This document shows positions 37,549 to 49,738 of a stretch of 64,000 nucleotides of DNA, piece by piece. Position 1 is the stretch's first letter, and every line of letters starts with the position of its first letter. The notes under the pieces were generated by a model. That model saw only the letters and a program-made list of their open reading frames with translations, did no database searches and was not told the origin of the DNA. Origin of the DNA: Microplitis mediator (lineage: Eukaryota > Arthropoda > Insecta > Hymenoptera > Braconidae); contig NC_079979.1 of the NCBI RefSeq assembly GCF_029852145.1, forward strand, positions 1 to 64,000, in the 5' to 3' direction. Made by a program: the position numbers and the translations under genes.

Positions 37549-40237
37549 ATGGAGGTTAGAAATAATATTAGTAGTAGTAGTAGTAGTAGTAGTGGTAGCA
37601 GAGGAGACCATCAACAAGATAACAACAAAATAAACTGGACAAAATATGGTCTAGGTGTTAATGACAATCATAATAAAAATGATGATCAACAGTTAAATAA
37701 AACACAAAATTTTGACACTATATCATCAAATAACAATAATAATAATAATGATAATATAAATTATGATGGTATCGGATCAACTGGCAATGCAGCTATAAGT
37801 GCTAATATTTATCCATCAGGTGACAATGAATTATATGCCCAAGAATATGTAAGTAATTTTATATTTAAAAAAAAAAACAATATAATCAAAATAATAATAA
37901 TTTATTTGCTGTAGAATGCTGATCCTTGGTGGAAATCAAATTTTTTCATATCTCAACCAGTGTTATTTGGTACTTGGGATGGTGTATTTACATCATGTCT
38001 TATTAATATATTTGGAGTTATTGTTTTATTGAGATCAGGATGGATTGTTGGACAAGCTGGAGCTTTAAATGCCGTCTTAATTATTTTTTCAACCGGTAAA
38101 ATTATCTTGTTATTATTATTATTAATATATTTATTATAATTTTTATATATATTTTGTTTAGTTTGTGTAGCGTTAGTAACTGTGTTGTCAGCAGTTGGAA
38201 TATGTGAAAGATGCAGAGTTGAAAGCGGTGGAGTTTATTTTTTACTTTCACATGTATTAGGATCAAGATTTGGTGGATCCATTGGATTACTCTATTGCTT
38301 TGGACAAGTATTTATTAATATTTAATCACACATTTATTAAAAAAATTAATAATAATTATTTACACATTACTATCTATAGGCAGTCGGATGTGCATTAAAT
38401 GTATTAGGATTTGGTGAATCAATGGCTGAATTAGTTAATCTTGAAACTCCATGGACACAACGTGGTTTTGCGTGTGCTGCTGTTATTTTATTATCAGTTA
38501 TAAATATTGCTGGTGTTAAATGGGTTATTAAATTACAATTTATTCTTCTTTTAATATTATTACTTGCAGCTGGTGATTTTATTATCGGTAGTTTTACTCA
38601 CATTGATTCAGGTATTATTTTTTATATTTATATAATAGGTATTTTGTAAAAATTTTAAATTTTATTATTATTATTTTAGCGGCAGGATTTGAAGGTTGGT
38701 TATCTGGTAATTTACGAAATAACACATTTTCACAATATCAAAGTGATTATGGATGGTTTACTGTTTTTGGTGTTTTTTTTCCAACTGTTACTGGAGTATT
38801 AGCTGGAATAAATATGAGTGGTGATTTACGACACCCTTCAAAGAATATTCCTAATGGTACATTAGCAGCATTAGGAACTGGGTAAATAATATATCATTAA
38901 TATTATTATTATTATTATTATTTCTTATTTAATAAAATTTTTTGTTTTTTAGGGCAATACTTTATTTAATATTTTCTCTATTTCTCGCAGCAACATGTAC
39001 AAGAGCTGCATTACTTGATAATTTTATGATTGCATCAACTGTTTCGGAATTTTCAGTTTTATTATTAGCTGGGCTTTATGTATCATCATTTAGCAGTTGT
39101 TTAGGAGCAATGTACGGTACACCACGTGTTTTACAATCAATTGCTGGACAAAATGTTATACCTGGAATAAGTTGTCTACAGCATGGTCGTGGCCCAAATA
39201 AAGTACCAATATATGCAATGATTGTTGTTGCTATTGTTACATTAACATTTATTATTATTGGTGAAATAAATACACTTGCGCCAATAGTTACAATGCCATT
39301 TTTATTAACATATGCATGTATGGATTATGCTTATTTTGCATTGGCACAAACTTTTGATCTTCAACATACACGTGAACAAAGATTTAGAGTTCAACAAACA
39401 CCAACTTTTGAAGATAATAATTATGGTACTGCAGCTAACAACATTGAATATAATAATCATAATTTCAATAATCAAAATTTTTATAGTAATGATTACGATA
39501 CTAACAATGATTTAGACACATTATTTCCAGAAAGAACTCGGCATAAAAATTTAATGGTATGTTATAATACTAAAAATAATTAGTTATTTACAATAATAAT
39601 AATAAATTTACATTTAACAATAGAGAAATTCAAGTATTACTTCTGAAAATAACAGTACAATTGGAAATAATGATTTATCATTATCCTCATCACCCAGCAA
39701 TGAAGATAATCAAAATAATATATCATCAAATAATACGACAGCAGATTTAAATCGTCGTAAAAATCCGCATATTCATGGTAAATTAGGAAATTGGTACAGT
39801 CCGCTTTGTAACAGATGGTTTTCATTATTTGGAGTAAGTTTTTTAAATTTATTTAATTATTATTATTAAATACATAATTATAATAATATTTATTACAGGC
39901 ACTTGTTAAACTTTTAATAATGTTTCTGGTACATTGGGGATATGCAATAGCAAATATTGTTGTTGTATTTGTTGTCTGGAGTTACGTAGGTCATGCAAAT
40001 CCAGCAGTTAAACCTGGTGTATCCGCTGAATTTAAATTATTTGAATGGTTAAAAAGTTGTATATTAAGACTTATTGGTCGTAAAATTTATGATTATGAAC
40101 AAATTGTTGTAACACCAATACATCCTGGTGTTGATATATCATCAGCCCAATTAAATGAAGAAAATCAAGATTTTGCTGGACGACGAAGGTATCATCAGAC
40201 TGCTACTGTTACAGGTCAATATGTTCATGTTGATTAA
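37549..40237 (+). CDS. SLC12A8: Solute carrier family 12 member 8-like transporter
   Basis: Eight exons: 37549-37848, 37915-38095, 38162-38307, 38380-38611, 38680-38881, 38953-39556, 39624-39833 and 39899-40237. All introns are GT-AG and the frame is continuous, giving 737 aa (human SLC12A8 is about 714). It is a plasma- or endomembrane carrier of the cation-chloride cotransporter/APC superfamily. The human protein's substrate is debated (polyamines/amino acids; nicotinamide mononucleotide was proposed). Residues 1-100 are Ser/Asn-rich and cytosolic. The first helix includes GTWDGVFTSCLINIFG (119-134). Family motifs are GGSIGLLYCFGQ (198-209) and VFFPTVTGVLAGINMSGDL (318-336). Helices at about 355-370, 386-408, 438-458 and 462-484 precede an Asn-rich loop (485-620). 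A last helical pair lies at 627-655. An in-frame TAA sits two codons before the ATG, which fixes the start unless an upstream exon exists. Confidence 0.95.
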
Positions 40238-40600
40238 TATACAGACTGATTAACAATTTTTATTCTTTTTTTTTCTTTTATTTTTTTACTTAAACTATTA
40301 TATCCATTATTATTATTTTATAACATATAGTTTTAAAAAAATAAAAGTGTGAAAATTAATATTAAGTATTAATCTAAGTTTTTTCCATTTTAATACTCTG
40401 TAAATACCAAATAACTATAATAATACTAAAAATATATTTATATGATATTTAAATTGAATTTTTATTTTATCCTTATTAAATTATATTCAACTTATAATAA
40501 TAATAAAAATTATGGCGATGATAGTTGCGCGACTGGGATCACGATAAATTTTACCGTCAGTATACCTATATAATATATCTATAAAATTATACAAATTAGT
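40238..40600. other. 3' flank of the SLC12A8-like gene
   Basis: AT-rich with no further coding exon. It contains the presumed 3' UTR. Base composition changes sharply at about 40610, where a GC-richer segment starts. Confidence 0.55.
40340..40345 (+). terminator. Probable polyadenylation signal of the SLC12A8-like gene
   Basis: AATAAA about 100 bases after the stop codon, within an A/T-rich 3' region. It is plausible in position but not proven. Confidence 0.45.
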
Positions 40601-40609
40601 ACGTGTGAT

Positions 40610-40894
40610 ACTGTATATATATAGTAATGGTTGCGGTGGGGTTGACGATCTGTTGGTGGTAGTGCGAGGATTCACCCTGTACCGGCGCTTCAAACGGCTT
40701 CGAAATAGACGAAAGAGGAAAGACGAAACAGTTCAGTGCGCGACTGGCCATCGACGTGCCTTCACGACTGGTGGTGCTCCTGAGTGCTCCAGTGTATCTA
40801 TGTATTATACATATATATTTTTTTATATATGCATATATGTGTATACAAATACACATTAAAAAGGATCCATCTATTAATCAACAACAATATTTTA
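40610..40894 (+). promoter_or_regulatory. Candidate promoter and untranslated first exon
   Basis: A 180-base stretch (about 40625-40800) is far less AT-rich than its surroundings, contains an initiator-like TTCAGTG (40732-40738), and is followed at 40895 by a strong splice donor (GTGAGT). Insect genes often begin with such a GC-richer 5' untranslated exon followed by a long AT-rich intron. No coding exon is recognised in the next 23 kb, so any such gene would continue beyond the window. Short open frames here (for example 40605-40859) have no recognisable homology or domains. This is inference from composition and motifs only. Confidence 0.3.
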
Positions 40895-43100
40895 GTGAGT
40901 TAAATATTAAATGCTTTTTATTATTAATTAACTTTTGTCATGCATGTGCTTAATTTATTCATTTGATTTTTATATTATTGACAGTATAATTAAGTTTTTT
41001 AATTTTTTAACGAACGCGAGTTATTGAGATTAGCAGTAGAAGAATAAAAAAAAAAAAAATGTGTAAATAATTATATTACTTTAGACACACACACTTAAAC
41101 AAGAATCCTTTGTATATATATATATATATATGAGATAAAATAAATTGACAGAATAGTTGATTGGAAAAAAAATTAATTACTTTTACTTTAAACATAATAA
41201 ATTAATTAATTAAAAAAAACAATATCATAATTATATTTATATTTTTCTATTAAGATATATGTATTGTTTATCGTGCAGTAATAACAACTAAACAGTTTAG
41301 TAAAGTATATTAGTGACTACTGGTGTAAGTTGTACTAAGGGGGATAAAGTTTGTGTTGTATTTAGTACGTATACTATAAGCAGTAGCAGTAACAGCAGCA
41401 TAGCGTGTCTGGTGTACTATACTGGATTCATGAATGAACGACCACTTTCTCTACTTTCTCTCTCTTTCTCTCTCTCTTTCTCTATCTCATCGTATCGCGG
41501 GGTGTATAGTGAAGTGATGGTGGTTTGGAGGTAGTGGTGGTAGCAGCAGCCTCTAATGGGCTTCCTTTCTCTTTTACACGTATAACCGTTTATTTTTCCA
41601 ACCACTTGACGCATCTATTTATATAATGTACAAAACCTCCCCAACGCATATAATTTATCATCACCTACAATTATATATATTCTATTTATTCATCTTCAAT
41701 TTAACTACCCCAATATCTCTATAGGACATTATTACAATTTAAATTTATTAACTCTTTCTGTAATCCTACGAGTAAAAGTATATTTTTTAAATTTTATTAT
41801 CTTACAATTCTGTCAATTTTTAAGTAGATTTCATACAAGTCTATCTTTTGCATTTGTCCTAATGGTGGAATTTTGTCATAATCTATCATAATTCATCGAG
41901 TAGGTTCCAAAAATACCATTGGTTCGAAAGGTTATATATATGTAATATAACGCGCCATGTTGCGACGATAGCGACCACAATTTTTAACCGATCTTAATGA
42001 AACTTGGCACACTCATTCTATGAACGATTTTTACGTTTAAGTTCGACGATGCACAAAATCGGTCAACTAGTTTAGTAATGGTGGACATTTTAAATTCTGA
42101 AAATAACGAAAAATCCTACTTTTTAACGGCTATATCTATCCTTATTATATAAAAAAAAACTTGATAACCGATAGAAAAAGCTATATTTTCCTTTTTTTAT
42201 TTTTTGTTTTACAATAATTGTTTCACTTTTAATAAGGGTTCAAAGTCACATAATTGACTCATGTGTTATGGTGATAATGCCATTGTTTATATCTTTGAAA
42301 ATGTTTGATGGGTGATTATTAAATTATATATACTTATTAAAAGTGGAACAATTATCGTAAGAAATCTACTTCCATTTCGGATGCCGAATGGCTTTTTTTT
42401 TTTTTTTTTTTTTTGTTTTCAAATTTTTATGACTGAAATCTTTAAATGAATAATATATAATATAGCTATGCGCATGTATATATATTTAAATATTTTTAGA
42501 GATAAGAAAAAAATAAAAACCATATTACAAATAGGAAAATTATGCTATTATATTGTAAAAATTAATTTCATAATTTTTTTTATCAAGTTAAAACATAGTG
42601 GAGTGTCTTATTCTTTATAAACTGCGCGCATACGTAAACACAATGACACTAAACTTTTGAGCTAATTGGTATAATACGTATTATAGACAATAAAGAAAAA
42701 GCTTTTAAAAAATAAGATTGCTCAACTATCAATTAAAGAAAAAAAAAATGTATGATCTTAAGTTTTACTGTGGTCAGTCAGTAGATTTTTTAACACAAAG
42801 CAGATCGACAGAGAGTAAACTAAATTTATCACATATTTTATAAATTATTATTATTATCAAGATACAACACTAGACCTAATATCGTCATTGCTCATAATAG
42901 TCATAATGCATTTCATACATACAACATGTCCATTGCTCTCGATCACTATTATGTGCTTGCAATATGGGAAATTCTCTGTCGCATACCAGTCAGAGGATCA
43001 AGTATCTCTTATAATATATAGATATATACATCATGTATATATTCAGTGTACCGATGATACTACTAGGTAGTACTACTTTATATATATATACAATACATTA
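40895..43100. other. Non-coding AT-rich stretch
   Basis: No convincing coding exon. It holds a TC-rich tract (41444-41486), poly-T (about 42391-42414), TA microsatellites and the dispersed-element-like segment at 41900-42420. A small GC-richer patch with gtggtggtagcagcagcc lies at about 41517-41552. Confidence 0.6.
41900..42420. mobile_element. Possible non-autonomous dispersed element containing an inverted repeat
   Basis: This segment differs in texture from its surroundings (gcgccatgttgcgacgatagc, aaccgatcttaatgaaactt, gatgcacaaaatcggtcaac). It contains a 24-bp inverted repeat, caataattgtttcactttta- at 42212-42235 against its complement at 42334-42357 (22 of 24 pairs), enclosing 98 bp. 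It resembles repeat families I associate with insect genomes, but this is an impression; I see no transposase and no clear target duplication. Confidence 0.35.
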
Positions 43101-43514
43101 AAATTGAAAGCGTTTGCGCAAACCCGTCACTCGTTTACTCATATATATAAATATATCCTTTCTGGACTAGCAGAAAGATTTAGCGTCTTGGCATTCGAAG
43201 CGTGAAATCGCCTAGCGTTGCAATTTTTCTTTTTTCAAGTCTTTCTTTTACTTCCTCTCTCAGCTTCCGTCGCCACTATCAAGCCCAGGATTACTTTATT
43301 TTACGATCGTCAAGGCCTGCCACCGTTCTATAAAATTCCAAAAAATTTTTATACTAATAGATAATAAAAAAAAATTTAATTCAAAAAGTATATTATATAT
43401 AACATAAAATTTATAATAAAGTTAAAAAGGGAAATGTAATGTAATTGTACACAGCTAACATATATTTAACAATTATTTTTTATTTTTTTACTCTAAATAA
43501 GCTTTTTACGTTAC

Positions 43515-43557
<43 letters not shown>

Positions 43558-44560
43558 AACGCACCCTTGACGGATAATAAAGTGAATGGTACTTGGTAGA
43601 TAACACATGGATAGCTTCTTCATTCATGATAAGTATACAAAAATGAAAAAAAAAAAAAAGTATTATATGTCATCGACCTATAGTGTAGTAGCAACAGTGG
43701 CGGCAGTCGTTATTACGACACAAATATATACTTCTTCTACTGTGTATTATATATATATATTTACATAACGTGTAGTGTGTAGAATATTCAATGTGTTATA
43801 TATATAATAGCTATTGTTAAGTGATACAAAGAATTTTACATCACAAGAGCGAATAAAGTGTCACGTGTGTCTGTTCTAGAGAGCATGTATCGTTATTTCT
43901 TCCATCTACACTTGACTCATTTTTTATTATTTTTATATACTAATAGGGGGTATTAGGGAGTCTTTTACGGGAGTAGTCGTAGTCTCATGAAAGCTAGCTT
44001 TCTCATTATGATTAATGTTATTATATAATCAAAACATTAACCACTAAAATTGTATACAATTTTTTGCTTACTTATCTAAATTGATTTATTTATTTATTTA
44101 TTTATAAATATAAGAAAACAAATAAATAAATAAGAAAAAATAAATATTGTATACTATTTTATTTATGTATTTACTTATAGTAGTGTCGATGCTGCTAGTG
44201 GTCCTGGTGAGCCCTCCAAGTCGACTATTTCATCCAACCGCAAATTCGATTTCGTGCGAATGCGATTTGAGTTTACCGTAATCCCGTTATTTCCTTCTCC
44301 TCTCACCACCCACTCGATCCCTGGAATTTACTTCTTCATTCCTCTCACTCACGCTTCCTGGTTTTCCTCTTTCTCTACCTCTTTCTCTACCTCTTCTGCT
44401 GATGCCCTATACTATCTTTTAATCCGTGCGATCCGTCTACTGCGCTCATTTATAATTTTATTTTCCTACCGTTTCGATTTTTTTTTTTTTTTTTTTTAAC
44501 TACCTCTGACTCTGCTATTCGTTTACTGATGCAACTTGGTGTATATATATATATATAGAA
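43101..44560. other. Non-coding stretch with two GC-richer islands and an (AT)n tract
   Basis: GC-richer islands lie at about 43110-43330 (tttgcgcaaacccgtcactc, then CT-rich) and about 44180-44420 (CT-rich). A perfect AT dinucleotide run of about 33 bases lies at 43519-43551, and a poly-T run at about 44478-44498. The open frame at 44254-44499 is Ser/Phe-rich because of the CT-rich tract and is not a credible protein. Confidence 0.55.
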
Positions 44561-44590
44561 TTAATAATTTTTATACACTTAACAATAAAA

Positions 44591-44602
44591 GGGGGGGGGG
44601 GG
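44591..44602. repeat. Poly-G run of 12
   Basis: Twelve consecutive G in otherwise AT-rich DNA; a likely length-variable homopolymer that could also be a sequencing-error hotspot. Confidence 0.9.
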
Positions 44603-45119
44603 CAAAACAGGGCCCTTAAGGAAATACTAAGTTTTCGAATTCATTTTTGCGGGCAAAATGAGGTACCCACTAATAAAAGTGAAAAAATAAAAATTTCCGG
44701 ATATTAAATAGATTTGATTAAATTAAATTTTTTTTTAAATTAATTTGCATAGAGTAAAATTACATTTTACCTGAAATATTGGGTACAATGGAAGAAAAGA
44801 AATTTTTTAATAGTTTTTGTCATAAAACAAAAGTCATTAACGTTTTTGGACTGACATTCGATTTATGAAAAATTTCAACAAAAAAAATTCAAAATAATGC
44901 TCAATTATATTTACAAAAGAGATTTTGGAATGTTTGAAAAATATTTAAAGAAACAAAACTCTTTTTTTATAAAATTTTGCTCGTACCCCCCGACCTCTAT
45001 ATATATATGTTGAATAGAAAAATAATTTTACAAAATATCTTAAATTTGAAACAAATATTCAACTTTAAACCAAAAACTCAGTATTTAATCTTTATCACAT
45101 GTATATTATATCCATCACT
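44603..45119. other. AT-rich non-coding stretch
   Basis: No gene or structured element recognised. A/T homopolymers are frequent and a TA microsatellite sits near 44996-45009. Confidence 0.55.
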
Positions 45120-45221
45120 TACACGCAGATAATTTTTGAGTGAAAATTATTTAAATATTTAGATATTTACCACATGTTCTCACAATATCCAACTTTTTGG
45201 GTAATTTTCTATCTGCGTGTA
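45120..45221. mobile_element. MITE-like element with TA-flanked inverted ends
   Basis: The ends TACACGCAGATA (45120-45131) and TATCTGCGTGTA (45210-45221) are exact inverted complements, and the element is bounded by TA on both sides. This fits a very short (102-bp) non-autonomous element of the Tc1/mariner type, which inserts at TA. The interior is AT-rich and has no coding potential. Confidence 0.7.
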
Positions 45222-47119
45222 CCTAACGTATGTAATAATTTGTGGTAAAGCCAGCAAGTGATAATACAGTGCATCAGTCATCCACTCTCACGACTAATCA
45301 ACGGCTATTTTTTTTTCTCTTTAATATATTTAAATATACACACTAGCAGCAACGCTTGTATAAATTTTGTTACATCAATTTATACTTTAACTCTGTATTT
45401 TCTTATATGCTTCATAAAATAATAATTATTACTTTTTCTTTATATTTACTACCTAAACTAATTGTAACTTTAATGTAATGTTTTGGTCATGATCATAAAG
45501 AGCATTGCTCCATGATCGAATAATAAATAAATAAATAAATATACACAGAAAAAAAGGACTTCTTAATGCAAAAAATTTTTACTCGCCACTAGAAAATTTT
45601 TGCATTAGAAATCGAAAAAAAAAATATTATCTTGGGACAAGAAAAAATTTTTTATAACTCCTGCGTTTATAATTCAATATTTCAGGTCTATGCCTTTGGC
45701 TTGACCTTTCGGAGATTACCTACAGTCTCCAACGTGCATAGATATCCAAATTTTGTTAAATTTGACCATCTTAGGGGCTTAAGAGGTAACAATTTTCCCA
45801 CCTCTCAGCCCTCGATAGTCATTTGCCGGCTAGCGCGATTTGTTTTACGCATCAATTCGCGATCTGATCTTCAGTACGCTATTGTTTTTCGATGTGTGTA
45901 CATGTCCAAAATATAAACGTTGTGTAACGTTCGTTAAAACTTGTTCGCTAAAAGTGGCTATTTTGGGGCGAAAAAAGATTTTTTGCGTCGAGAAATTTTT
46001 TGTTTTCAATTTATAATATAAAATATTTCCTACGCCAAGAAACTCTTTTTTTTGTACACTGTAGTATATATTTATATATTGCAATATATTTGCCCTGCTT
46101 ATAACTATGTATATTGTCAGATATAGTATGTATGTATATACATATGTATTAAACAAAAGTACACGTGTGTAGATATATAGTTTTTCAGATCGAATATCAC
46201 ATATACCATGATACGCGACGACAAGAAGCCTTAATTTATCTGGAATCGAATTCTGATACGCGTGAAGCCACATTATAATCCACATCTATCAAGTTAATAT
46301 ATAGTATAGGTATAAACTATAAAAAAGGGAGTATTAGACTGGATTCCATTTTAATACCGGCGTATCTATAGTATTTCTTGGTGGTCATGTTATAATTCGT
46401 AAATTTTATTTTTCGAATTTATCAGAGATATATTTAATTCAAAATTGCTATATCATAATCAATTAAATTTTTTTTAAATATCGATTAGCAGTAGAAAAAA
46501 TGGTAATAGCTTAATCGGTGCTATTTTAACACCACAGCAGAAATTAAATTTAACACCCAAAAACTTCTTAACACTGGACACCGCGCAGACTTTACACCGA
46601 TTTTTTTTTTTTATCAACAAAAAAAAAAGAAGCAAAATTGTAAAGGGCGCAAGCGCTGGACACCTGTACTATGTACGACATATATGTATACCTACTACTG
46701 CTATGTCTGATGGTATTGCTGTTGGCGCACAGAATTAAATTTTTTAACGAGCTACTATCATCCCTTGTGTCATCCATATGACTAGTTCAACTACTCGTAG
46801 AATAAAACATATATACGTTACTCTATAACTATATATATATATATATATATATTTGTATCGTGTATAATATGTACATAGTCTGCAAAAGACAAATACGCAC
46901 AAATAATATACTATACTATTTATAAGTGAAAAAGAAACCTTAAAAATCTAATAACATAAAAAACAAATTACGAAGAATTAAATGTGTCCTGTTGTACAGA
47001 ATAAATAAATATATGGACTCATTGGTAAATAAATTCGATTAAACGATAAGTTTAATACCTAGAAGGGTGCATTTTCAGATACGCCAAAGTATTATAGTTT
47101 TATATTATAACTCGCGTCA

Positions 47120-47120
<1 letters not shown>
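45222..47120. other. Non-coding stretch with a GC-richer island and a small hairpin
   Basis: A hairpin lies at 45565-45606 (aatgcaaaaaattttt against agaaaatttttgcatt, loop 10), just inside a tacacagaaaaaaag sequence that looks like a degenerate MITE end (45542). A GC-richer island covers about 45680-45900. TA repeats occur at 46830-46852. Open frames on either strand have no recognisable domains. Confidence 0.55.

Positions 47121-47183
<63 letters not shown>
47121..47183. repeat. (AGT)21 microsatellite
   Basis: Twenty-one uninterrupted AGT triplets. In one frame this reads as a poly-serine tract and in the opposite strand as poly-threonine, which explains the open frames overlapping it. Confidence 0.97.
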
Positions 47184-47184
<1 letters not shown>

Positions 47185-47514
47185 ATAGAACAAGCAGTAG
47201 AGCTTACTACAAAGCTCTGTTTGGTTGTCACCGGTGTGCAAGAACCTAACCATGATAATATCTTTGACTTTGGTGTGTCCAGTAGCAAGCCGGGATTTAC
47301 ACTCTGAATTTTATCTCAATATACATATACCAAAGACAATATAACTCTCTTTTCATTATTTACTCAAAGACCATTCCCCCTTCCCATATCATACAATACA
47401 TGATCGTATAAGTATTCAATACTTGTGTTTTGTTATTAAACAAGTTTTTACTTGTTTGTTTTATCATGATACATCTTAAATATCTGGGAAAAACGGAGCA
47501 AATTATCATATTTT

Positions 47515-47740
47515 TAATTTTTCGACGCCGATATATTCTGAACTAATTAACCGATTTTGACGTTCAATGTGGCAACCGACGCGTTTTACTGGGTTCTAGA
47601 GCTGCCTAGATTTAGGAATTGGTCAAATAAGTCACTTCAATAATAATTGAAAAATACCGTTTTTCACAATTTTTTTCTCCCACGATATCTTTGAATTTTT
47701 TTTCAAGCGGGAATATTTTTTTTGTTCTATAAATTGTTAG
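47515..47740. mobile_element. Possible fragment of a dispersed repeat
   Basis: The texture (ccgatatattctgaactaat, accgattttgacgttcaatg, ttctagagctgcctagattt, acgatatctttgaa) is more balanced in composition than its flanks and resembles the aaccgatctt segment at 41975. I regard it as a likely fragment of an interspersed non-coding repeat, from general impression and not from a search. Confidence 0.3.
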
Positions 47741-48258
47741 TTTTTCAGGTAGGACAGAAAAAAAAATATTGCCTAAATATGAAACACCCTAAAACACCCT
47801 ATATATATAAATATATATATAGGAGAGAATATGTGCGATTCGTTTCGACGCACAAGCTTGTACCAACCACTATACTACCGCACGACTATTTAAATAATTA
47901 CCCACGCTGCCTCTGTTAATTTCGAGGGTAGCCACGTACTTCATATATATATATGCACTATTGCAATAATAATAATAATCAGTGAGGAAATATACCTAAT
48001 ACGAATAAAAGGTTTATAGAAATCGTTATTTATTTTTTGTCATATCAACCGCGAAAGTTGGATTTTCAAGCAACATGCAGAGGGCGCAAAAACTATACGA
48101 TTTCTGGCAATCTATAGTTTAGTTAACTTTCCTCGAACTTGTATCGAAAAGTAACTTCTCTCTCTCTATTTGTCTCTACATTCCTACACGACTTAAAACA
48201 TTTTTGACTGTTTCTCTCTCAAATTCAACTTCCGCCGTTGATATGACAAAAAATTTTG
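47741..48258. other. Non-coding stretch before a long foldback
   Basis: AT-rich with TA microsatellites near 47801-47820 and 47944-47955, and a CT-rich tract near 48157-48178. No gene is recognised. Confidence 0.5.
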
Positions 48259-48452
48259 TTCGATACTTTGTGCTCAAAGGTAGGAATAGAACCCTGACAG
48301 ACTTGAAATGCAAGCACACGTTTGAGGCTATGGATACATTCTCATCAAGACTTCGTACTATAATGGTCTTGATAAAGAAAGCGATCATAGCCTCAAACTC
48401 GTGACGTCACTTCAAGCCGTCAGAATCCCTACCGTTCCGTATACGTATCGAA
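48259..48452. repeat. 194-bp foldback (long imperfect hairpin)
   Basis: Successive blocks pair in nested order: ttcgatac (48259-48266) with gtatcgaa (48445-48452); ggtagg (from 48279) with ccctacc (48428-48434); ctgacag/acttgaa (48294-48306) with ttcaag/ccgtcag (48411-48423); gtttgaggctatg (48320-48332) with catagcctcaaac (48386-48398), perfect over 13 bp; and atcaagac (48344-48351) with gtcttgat (48365-48372). The terminal loop is 13 bases. Both strands have short open frames over it (48204-48404 and 48176-48388), explained by the symmetry. It could be a foldback transposon, an hpRNA-like locus, or a recently inverted duplication. Confidence 0.85.
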
Positions 48453-48834
48453 AATAACTAATACCATGCATGATGAAATTTATTATCGGCCCTTAATGAT
48501 ATGTAATGAAAAATTTTTTAGAATTTATATTAATGATCAAATTAACCGAATCGAATCATAAAAAGCAAGATTACAACTATCAAAAATATAGCTTAGCTTA
48601 TTGATTGTAGAGATGATTGATAAACGAATAATAAAAGATATAGTAGTTGTGTATAGTATTATATATGTACTGAGATATGAGGTATTATATATACATTGAA
48701 ACTGCTCGCACGTACCACTCACCACCACCAACAGCAGCAGTACTCGCTACCGATGGCGAGTATAGAATTTCCATCGAGGTCTGTTAAGTCCTTAAGCGGC
48801 TTACGATTTTGCGTCCAATGCTTTATTCTCTTTA

Positions 48835-48865
<31 letters not shown>

Positions 48866-49738
48866 CGAGTGATAAAAAAATGAGTAAATTTGAAAAAAAA
48901 AAAGATAAGCTAATAGGTTGCGGTAGAGTCAAAAAATTCTATGGTTAAAAAAAAAAAGGAAATAAAAATAGGAAACTATTTCATATATTAATTTTTTTTT
49001 TTCAATAAACTATGTTTATGGAAAACTAGTTGATAATAATAAAATGATGGGCGAAAAAAATATCCTATGACATTTCGTAATAACTCGGACAGTTTCGAGA
49101 GAAAAGTGAAATCGTGATGGAATTTAATATGGATTCAATTTTGAATAACTTTTAATTACTTTTTAAAAATTATATTTATAATAAAATGATAATAGGCCAA
49201 TTTTATATAAGGTTTGGATTGGAAAAAAAAAGAAAGTTAATGTCTTTAATATAAATAAAAATATCAAACGTAATTATAGATTGGTAACAAATTTTAAAGA
49301 ACATTTAGATCAAAATGTAGTTTTTTTGTCCATGCATTTAATTTTAAAGCGGTTAAATACCCGTGACAGAGTAGTAATGACAACGGCGAACGTTACCACT
49401 CCGCCTACGCGTTTATGCTCGACCTACCGTGTATTTGGCCATTGGCCATCTATATTGCTAGTGATACACTGCGCAGATGTATCTATGTATACAACTATAC
49501 CCTTTAACTCACGTCAAGGACCAGCCACCGTGTTATATAGTAATAGTGGTGGACTATCTACCATACATATATATGTTCCATATATACAACATAAAATATA
49601 TATGTATAGATGTAGTATGTCCACCCACATCGCATTTATAAAAATATAAATCGACATTGCATTATTCAATTTTTATGTACCAATCTGTATAGTAAATATA
49701 TACTATATTATTTATTTGCCTGCTTGTCTGTATGTCAA
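48453..49738. other. Non-coding stretch with poly-T tract
   Basis: A poly-T run of 26 lies at 48839-48864. Two GC-richer patches are seen: about 48705-48815 (ctcaccaccaccaacagcag) and about 49350-49560 (ggccattggccat). No coding exon is recognised; the 122-codon frame at 49281-49649 has no domain or convincing bias. Confidence 0.5.

Noticed and set aside
37849..37914. Continuation of the first SLC12A8 coding exon to codon 121
   Set aside because: The frame runs into an intron with a GTAAGT donor and TAG acceptor; the added residues (VSNFIFKKK...) are not family-like and the protein continues with NADPWW from 37915.
39312..39515. Plus-strand 67-codon frame
   Set aside because: It overlaps the sixth SLC12A8 exon in another frame and has no independent support.
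40487..40953. Several short frames on both strands around the GC-richer patch
   Set aside because: They overlap each other, end in low-complexity Tyr/Ile-rich tails and have no recognisable domains; the patch is better described as a possible untranslated exon.
47067..47288. Poly-serine and poly-threonine frames
   Set aside because: Both are direct translations of the (AGT)21 microsatellite.
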